Positions 59,182 to 64,000 of a stretch of 64,000 bases of DNA are shown one piece after another; position 1 is the stretch's first letter; every line of letters starts with the position of its first letter. The notes under the pieces are model-generated. The model searched no databases. It was not told where the DNA came from and saw nothing but the letters and a program-made list of their open reading frames with translations. The stretch covers positions 496,001-560,000 of the forward strand of contig NW_015961989.1 in NCBI RefSeq assembly GCF_000497045.1. Reading direction: 5' to 3'. A program made the translations under genes and the position numbers. The DNA is from Kalmanozyma brasiliensis GHG001. Lineage: Eukaryota > Basidiomycota > Ustilaginomycetes > Ustilaginales.

Positions 59182-62100
59182 ATGGTGATGATTCGCGTTC
59201 TACAACCGGCGTTCACCATACGCACCGCGACTACTACTCGGAGAGCTCGCCCATCCCTTCCATTCAGAGGTTCTTCAAGAAGGGACTATCAGAGGTCGTA
59301 GCAAAGCGCAATCTCGCCGACTCAGACTCGGATTCTGGCGAAGAAGATGCCGACCGCGTGTTGGGCAGCGGTGGCGAACCTTCCGAACTCTTCGACCCGC
59401 AGCAAGGCCCCGACAAGGACAAAGCTCAGCAGAGAGATGCAAGGTCGAGCGCAGACCGCCTTTCGAAGCTCTTACCCGGATCGAAATCTCGTCACGAAAG
59501 CAAAGATGGAAACGTCCATCCTGCAGGCACGGACGAGGAGGATCGTCCGAGCGGCGATTCAGCTCACCAGAGCCCAGCAGAAGCAGACAGAGCATACAAG
59601 CGCAGTCGAAAGCCCCGCAAGGTCAAAGACCCGGTCACGGGCCGAGAGCATTGGATTCACGATGTAGGCAAGCGCGAATACCGTCACACTCTGGCGCGTG
59701 CCGAAGCCGGCGACAAGCGAGGTATAGACGAGGTCCTTCGTGACAACCTCGCGAATAATCTCACTTCGAAAGCGTTCCCTGAAGCAGAGCCTCTGCCTCC
59801 CACGCCAGCTCAGATCGATCGACGGCTGCTCCCACTCTTTGCCGCCTGGTCCGTCCTCACTGTGCTGACGGTCATACCCGCCTGGATCAGTGTCATACTC
59901 AATGCCTGGCTGGTGTGGTGGGGCTGGCAAAAATTTCTCTCCCGGTCTGAAGACCATCGATGGGAGAGGGAGCGAGTCAGAGGTGAAAAGGCGAGAGCGT
60001 TCGACGAGCTCGCTGAAGACGACGAGAAATCGCAAGACGCCCAGCAAGGTCTTGCAGAGGGAGCTGAATGGCTCAACGCCATCCTCGAGGCGCTTTGGTC
60101 TGTCATGAATCCGGAGCTTTTCTCATCCCTCGGAGGTACACTCGAGGATGTCATGCAAGCTTCCATTCCGGCTTTCATCCACTCGGTCAAGGTAGAGGAC
60201 CTCGCTCAAGGCTCCACTCCGATCCGCATCACCGGCCTTCGAATCCTTCCCGATGACAATGTCGACAACCTCGTGAAAGGAATGCGCGAGGAGAGGATGC
60301 GACGAGCAACGGCCGAGAACCCAGATCAGCAAGAACACAGACAGTCGACGAAGTCGAACGAAGAGATCAATCACGAGCAGCAAACACACGAGGAAGAAGA
60401 GAAAGCCGAACACTATGTCAACCTCGAGATCGGCTTCGTGTACCGAGCGCGACCCACATCGAACGGCGTCGGTGGCAAGAGTCGCAACGCTCATCTGCTC
60501 ATCAAGTTCTGGATTGGTGCACGCAAGCTGCTCATGATCCCTCTTCCTGTCTGGGTCGAGATCAAAGGATTCGTCGGCAAAGTGCGCGCACGAGTGCAGC
60601 TCACATCGGATCCGCCCTTTGTCAAAGACGTCACCATCACCTTCTGCGGTCTGCCCCGAGTCGGCATCGAGGTGGTGCCCTTGCGCATCAACACGTCCAA
60701 CATCCCCTTCATCTCGAGCTTCATCGAGAGCTCGATCGATGCCGCCATTGGCGAGTTTGTCATGCCCTCTTCTCTTTCGATGGATGTAGGCGAGATGCTC
60801 ATGGGCGACAACATCAAGCGCGAGGTCTTGGCGCTTGGTGTTGTGGTGGTACTCGTCCACTCTGCCACCGATCTCGAAAAGCAGGACGTGCGCGGATCGT
60901 CGGACCCGTACTGCACGCTGAGTCTTGCCAAGGTAGGCAAGATCCTGTACAGCACGCGGGTGGTGGTGAACGAGCTGTCGCCGCGATGGGAGGAGAGGCA
61001 TGTGATTTTGGTGACACGGGAGCATCTCGATTCGGATGACAAGGTGTCGATCGCGCTCTGGGACTCGGACCGCTTCTCGCAGGACGACATTCTGGGACAG
61101 GCCGAGGTGAGCCTCGTTGCGCTGGCAAAGCACCCAAACAAGCTGTTCAAGCGGAGCGACACGCTCAATGGGCTGGACCGGGAAAGCACCAAACAAGGGA
61201 TTATTCATTGGAGTCTAGGCTTCTTCAGCAAGGCTCCATCGATGCGTCAAGAGCCACAGTCGGAAGGAGAGCAGACATCGAAGCGCAGGCTATCGGCTCA
61301 GGGTTCAAGCACTGGGCACAATGAAGACGATGCAGCATCCGATGATCAGGGTGATACGAACGATGCTTCCAGCAAAGGCGAAGAAGACCGCCTATTCCAC
61401 GACGGTGACGAGCTCCAATCCGAATCGATCGAGTCGCACAGCCCGCTGCGAACCGAGTTCATCGACAACGAGAAGAAGGTGCAGACACGCAACCAGGCGA
61501 CAGGTGTCGACTCTCAACCACCCGACCCTTCCCTGCCTTCTGGCATCCTGTCAATGCAGATCCACCACATTGCTAACCTCGAAGCATCCGACCGGCACAA
61601 GACCACCCGTCCTCGGCGCAAGAACGAACCCGGCCAGGACGTCGAGACCGTCGAAAGCGAGGCCGATCCGGAACACGCACCCTCCGCCTACTGCCGAATC
61701 ATCCTCAACGACGAGATCATCTTCCAAACACGCACCAAGGCGCTCAATGCCAACCCGTTTTACAATGCGGGCACGGAGCGGTACATTCGCGATTGGCGGC
61801 GGACACTCATCATGTTTGTCGTGTACGACTTTCGCGCTCGCGAGGCGGACGCCATTCTGGGAGTGGTGCCGATCAAGCTGTCGGAGCTCTTCGCGCGCAA
61901 TTCGCAGGTGACGCGCTTCTTCCCGATTGCAGGAGGTGTTGGCCACGGCCGCATCCGGTTGTCGCTGCTGTTCCGCCCGGTGGAGCTCACGAGCCTTTCC
62001 AAGAACCAGCTCGGATGGAACATCGGTACTGTGCGACTGCTCTCTTCGCCTGTAGCGACAGACTTTGCTAAGGGCACCAGCGGAGGGGATTTCAAACTCA

Positions 62101-62963
62101 TCTCTCTGCGGTGTGCGACGCTGGCTGGGCGCGCCAAGATTGCCGCCACGCGTGCCCACTCGATAAAGGACGGGGTGGAGTGGAAGCTGGAAGATCGAGA
62201 GTTCCCCTTCAAAGTGCCCGCCCGCCGTCGCTACTGCGCACCCTACGTGATCGAATTTCGTCTGCTCACCCGAACAACGCACATGTGCATCCTCTGGCAA
62301 CAAGATCTCCCCGACGACGAGGTGCTCGACCTTCGTCTCCCCATCTGGCGACCCAAATCGGGCGAAGACTTCCACCGCCTCCGCCAGAACTACCACGACT
62401 TCCGCCAGGAGGACCAGGCGGAACGCCTCGGCGTCGAGCGCGTCGGCTACCTGCACGTCAAAATGCAGTTCAAGTCCGGTCTAGGTAAGGTGCATACCAA
62501 GTTTAATAACGAGGGTGCACGCACGGTGATGGACGCATGGAAGTGTTGTGTTAGTCTGGGGTTGAGGAGTGTGGGAGGGGACTTTGCCGAGAGCCGGGTG
62601 AACACGCGGGGGTATTTGGAGGATATGAATGATCAATCCGAAGAAGAGCCTGGAGAGGAGTACGACTCGAGCGACGACGACGTGGATGCACAGGACTCGT
62701 CCCCATCCGACGGTCGCGAGAACGCCGCCCAGGACGAAAACACGATGGAGGGAATGAAGCGCAACCGCTCGCTGAAGGAGAAGGTGGCCGACTGGAAAGC
62801 GGAAAAGGCCGAATTGCATAGGCAGCACAAGGGTTTGACAGCACACAAGCCGGTACGGACGCTCGAGTGGGTATGCACCACGGTCAAGAGCGCCAGTGCA
62901 GGACTGAAGGACCGGTTCGATCTGCAGGATCGACGGTCTCAACACGTCGAGACGGAGCTGTAG
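59166..62963 (+). CDS. SMP/C2-domain membrane-tether protein (Mug190-like)
   Basis: Intronless, 1265 residues. Residues 1-215 are charged and disordered. A hairpin-like double TM lies at ~222-260 (LLPLFAAWSVLTVLTVIPAW, then VILNAWLVWWGW). An SMP-type lipid-binding domain follows, ~300-545, with HYVNLEIGFVYRARP and FCGLPRVGIEVVPLRINTSN. A first C2 domain at ~557-650 carries GSSDPYCTLSLAKVGKILYS and FSQDDILGQAEVSL with calcium-type Asp residues. A second C2 lies at ~793-911 (ILSMQIHHIANLEASD, ILGVVPIKLSELFARNSQ). Acidic and coiled tail to the end. The order matches fission-yeast Mug190, a relative of tricalbins that holds ER to other membranes and moves lipid. An upstream ATG overlaps its start. 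Confidence 0.85.
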   Translation: MPDFLNGDDSRSTTGVHHTHRDYYSESSPIPSIQRFFKKGLSEVVAKRNLADSDSDSGEEDADRVLGSGGEPSELFDPQQGPDKDKAQQRDARSSADRLSKLLPGSKSRHESKDGNVHPAGTDEEDRPSGDSAHQSPAEADRAYKRSRKPRKVKDPVTGREHWIHDVGKREYRHTLARAEAGDKRGIDEVLRDNLANNLTSKAFPEAEPLPPTPAQIDRRLLPLFAAWSVLTVLTVIPAWISVILNAWLVWWGWQKFLSRSEDHRWERERVRGEKARAFDELAEDDEKSQDAQQGLAEGAEWLNAILEALWSVMNPELFSSLGGTLEDVMQASIPAFIHSVKVEDLAQGSTPIRITGLRILPDDNVDNLVKGMREERMRRATAENPDQQEHRQSTKSNEEINHEQQTHEEEEKAEHYVNLEIGFVYRARPTSNGVGGKSRNAHLLIKFWIGARKLLMIPLPVWVEIKGFVGKVRARVQLTSDPPFVKDVTITFCGLPRVGIEVVPLRINTSNIPFISSFIESSIDAAIGEFVMPSSLSMDVGEMLMGDNIKREVLALGVVVVLVHSATDLEKQDVRGSSDPYCTLSLAKVGKILYSTRVVVNELSPRWEERHVILVTREHLDSDDKVSIALWDSDRFSQDDILGQAEVSLVALAKHPNKLFKRSDTLNGLDRESTKQGIIHWSLGFFSKAPSMRQEPQSEGEQTSKRRLSAQGSSTGHNEDDAASDDQGDTNDASSKGEEDRLFHDGDELQSESIESHSPLRTEFIDNEKKVQTRNQATGVDSQPPDPSLPSGILSMQIHHIANLEASDRHKTTRPRRKNEPGQDVETVESEADPEHAPSAYCRIILNDEIIFQTRTKALNANPFYNAGTERYIRDWRRTLIMFVVYDFRAREADAILGVVPIKLSELFARNSQVTRFFPIAGGVGHGRIRLSLLFRPVELTSLSKNQLGWNIGTVRLLSSPVATDFAKGTSGGDFKLISLRCATLAGRAKIAATRAHSIKDGVEWKLEDREFPFKVPARRRYCAPYVIEFRLLTRTTHMCILWQQDLPDDEVLDLRLPIWRPKSGEDFHRLRQNYHDFRQEDQAERLGVERVGYLHVKMQFKSGLGKVHTKFNNEGARTVMDAWKCCVSLGLRSVGGDFAESRVNTRGYLEDMNDQSEEEPGEEYDSSDDDVDAQDSSPSDGRENAAQDENTMEGMKRNRSLKEKVADWKAEKAELHRQHKGLTAHKPVRTLEWVCTTVKSASAGLKDRFDLQDRRSQHVETEL

Positions 62964-64000
62964 GCTGTCGTGGCGGCCAGTGTCAATGGTAATCTGCGTG
63001 CACACTCTATTGAAGTGTGACGGTCAACCAACGTTTCGACTCAAGTGGCATCGCTGACAAGCCTGTGCGCCGCTGTAGAGGTACAACCTCGAAAACCACC
63101 GTTTCAATGGCCTTGAGGTACCGTGGGACGGCGCGGAAAGCCGGATCGCACGTGTCTGCGCATCGGGCGAGCGAGCTATCGAGTCCATCTCTCAGACTGC
63201 AAGCTATGCCTTTCAGACCGTCGGTACGGGCCACATCGCAAGCCTTCTGCCCGCCAGGCTCTGCAGCCCGAACCCTCGTCCCGGATGTTTATCCCCCTCC
63301 CCTTCGAGAAGGGTTGCGGAGTTTGGAATTTCCAGGAATTCCGGCGGTGTGCAGCCCCAGCCCGCGCTAAAATGTATGCACGGTGCCGATCATCAACAAT
63401 AACACGCACGCTTGACGTTTTGCCGAGCTAGGGTGGGATCGTACGCTGTCGAGTGACAGTGGAACGATCGATGCTGCTGCTGCACGACTGGGCTCCAGCG
63501 AGGGCCTAAATAGGGGTGTGCATGACGCTAGACACAGCCTAGCAGCGTGAGTGGACGAATGTGACCTTGACGAGCGAGAAGCTCGGCCCGCAGTGTGACA
63601 GAGAAAAAGGCGGGACGAAGCCCGACCCTGACAATAGGCGTCGGGATACACAGCGACGTCGACAACAAAGGAGTGGCACGAAGAAGGCATGTGGGTGTAA
63701 GAAGGGTGGACATGCACGCAAACCGGCGCTTAGGCGGACTCAAAGCTTGTTGCCGGAGGTCCCTGGGTTGACCTGCCCTTTTAGAACCCTTTGTTCTTGT
63801 TGTTCGCTGTCCTACCCCTTGACAAGCTCTTCCTTCGTTCCCACCGAGACCTCAATTCTCCTTATATGCTCGACCTCGACCTTTCCGGTTCACAAGTCTT
63901 GCCCCTCCCACCGTCTCCATTACATTCCTCCTCTTGACCATCGCCCACTGCCGCTTCGATCATCATTTCCTCTGAACGCTCTTGACTTCTTGCACCTCCA
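62964..64000. other. Right-edge intergenic region and promoter of an off-window gene
   Basis: No gene recognised in the last ~1 kb. From ~63780 the plus strand becomes pyrimidine-rich; a TATA-like CTTATATG lies at 63861-63868, and the following ~130 nt contain no ATG. This looks like a core promoter and leader for a plus-strand gene starting beyond 64000. Confidence 0.45.

Overview
The window is nuclear DNA of a basidiomycete fungus, most likely a smut or smut-like yeast of the Ustilaginaceae (Ustilago, Sporisorium or Pseudozyma group). The reasons are moderately GC-rich coding sequence, many intronless genes of 1 to 4 kb, short GT-AG introns (about 80 to 390 nt), C+T-rich leaders, and protein architectures typical of fungi (Cho2, Npr3, Gup1, Mug190-like, Bot1/mS45). 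No tools were available, so genus and homology are recognised by eye. I see no transposon, CRISPR array, rRNA or convincing tRNA. I count 26 supported protein genes and one weak orphan candidate.

Layout. 1-9 kb: a leucine-rich-repeat protein cut by the left edge (-), SMC5/6 subunit Nse3 (-), a NIPA-type Mg2+ transporter (+), and a tandem-RRM protein (+). 10-21 kb: phosphatidylethanolamine methyltransferase Cho2 (+), GATOR1 subunit Npr3 (-), EMC3 (+), mitoribosomal mS45/Bot1-like protein (-). 21-31 kb: an unrecognised 829-residue membrane protein (+), a four-TM protein (-), MBOAT protein Gup1 (-), AP-1 sigma (+, four exons), peroxisomal SCP2 protein (+, three exons). 32-41 kb: aldo/keto reductase (+), DRG-family GTPase Rbg1 (-), a small MAPR/cytochrome b5-like haem protein (+, four exons), pyridoxamine phosphate oxidase (-), a second four-TM protein (-), an amidohydrolase with a possible prenylation box (+). 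41-47 kb: a small secreted protein (-), a gene-poor 2.2 kb stretch, a short basic protein (+) ending tail to tail with ESCRT-II subunit Vps36 (-). 47-64 kb: Clu1 (+), HMG-CoA reductase (+), a PITH-domain protein (-), a Mug190-like SMP/C2 membrane-tether protein (+), and a promoter-like right edge leading to a gene beyond the window.

Most genes are housekeeping and unrelated in pathway. Loosely, several act on membranes and lipids: HMG-CoA reductase (sterol precursor), Cho2 (phosphatidylcholine), Gup1 (acyl transfer), SCP2 (lipid binding), MAPR (haem protein tied to sterol P450s in other fungi) and the Mug190-like protein (lipid transfer). Vps36, AP-1 sigma and EMC3 serve membrane traffic and insertion. 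I regard this as coincidence rather than a cluster. I found no convincing new multi-gene system. The best leads are: a 525-nt ATG-free HMG1 leader; uORFs overlapping two start codons; a CaaL-type C-terminus on the amidohydrolase; a 30-bp x 4 coding repeat in the mS45 gene; a Cys-rich orphan ORF and a secreted peptide in the 41-43.5 kb gap; and ambiguous 3' splicing of the gene abutting VPS36.
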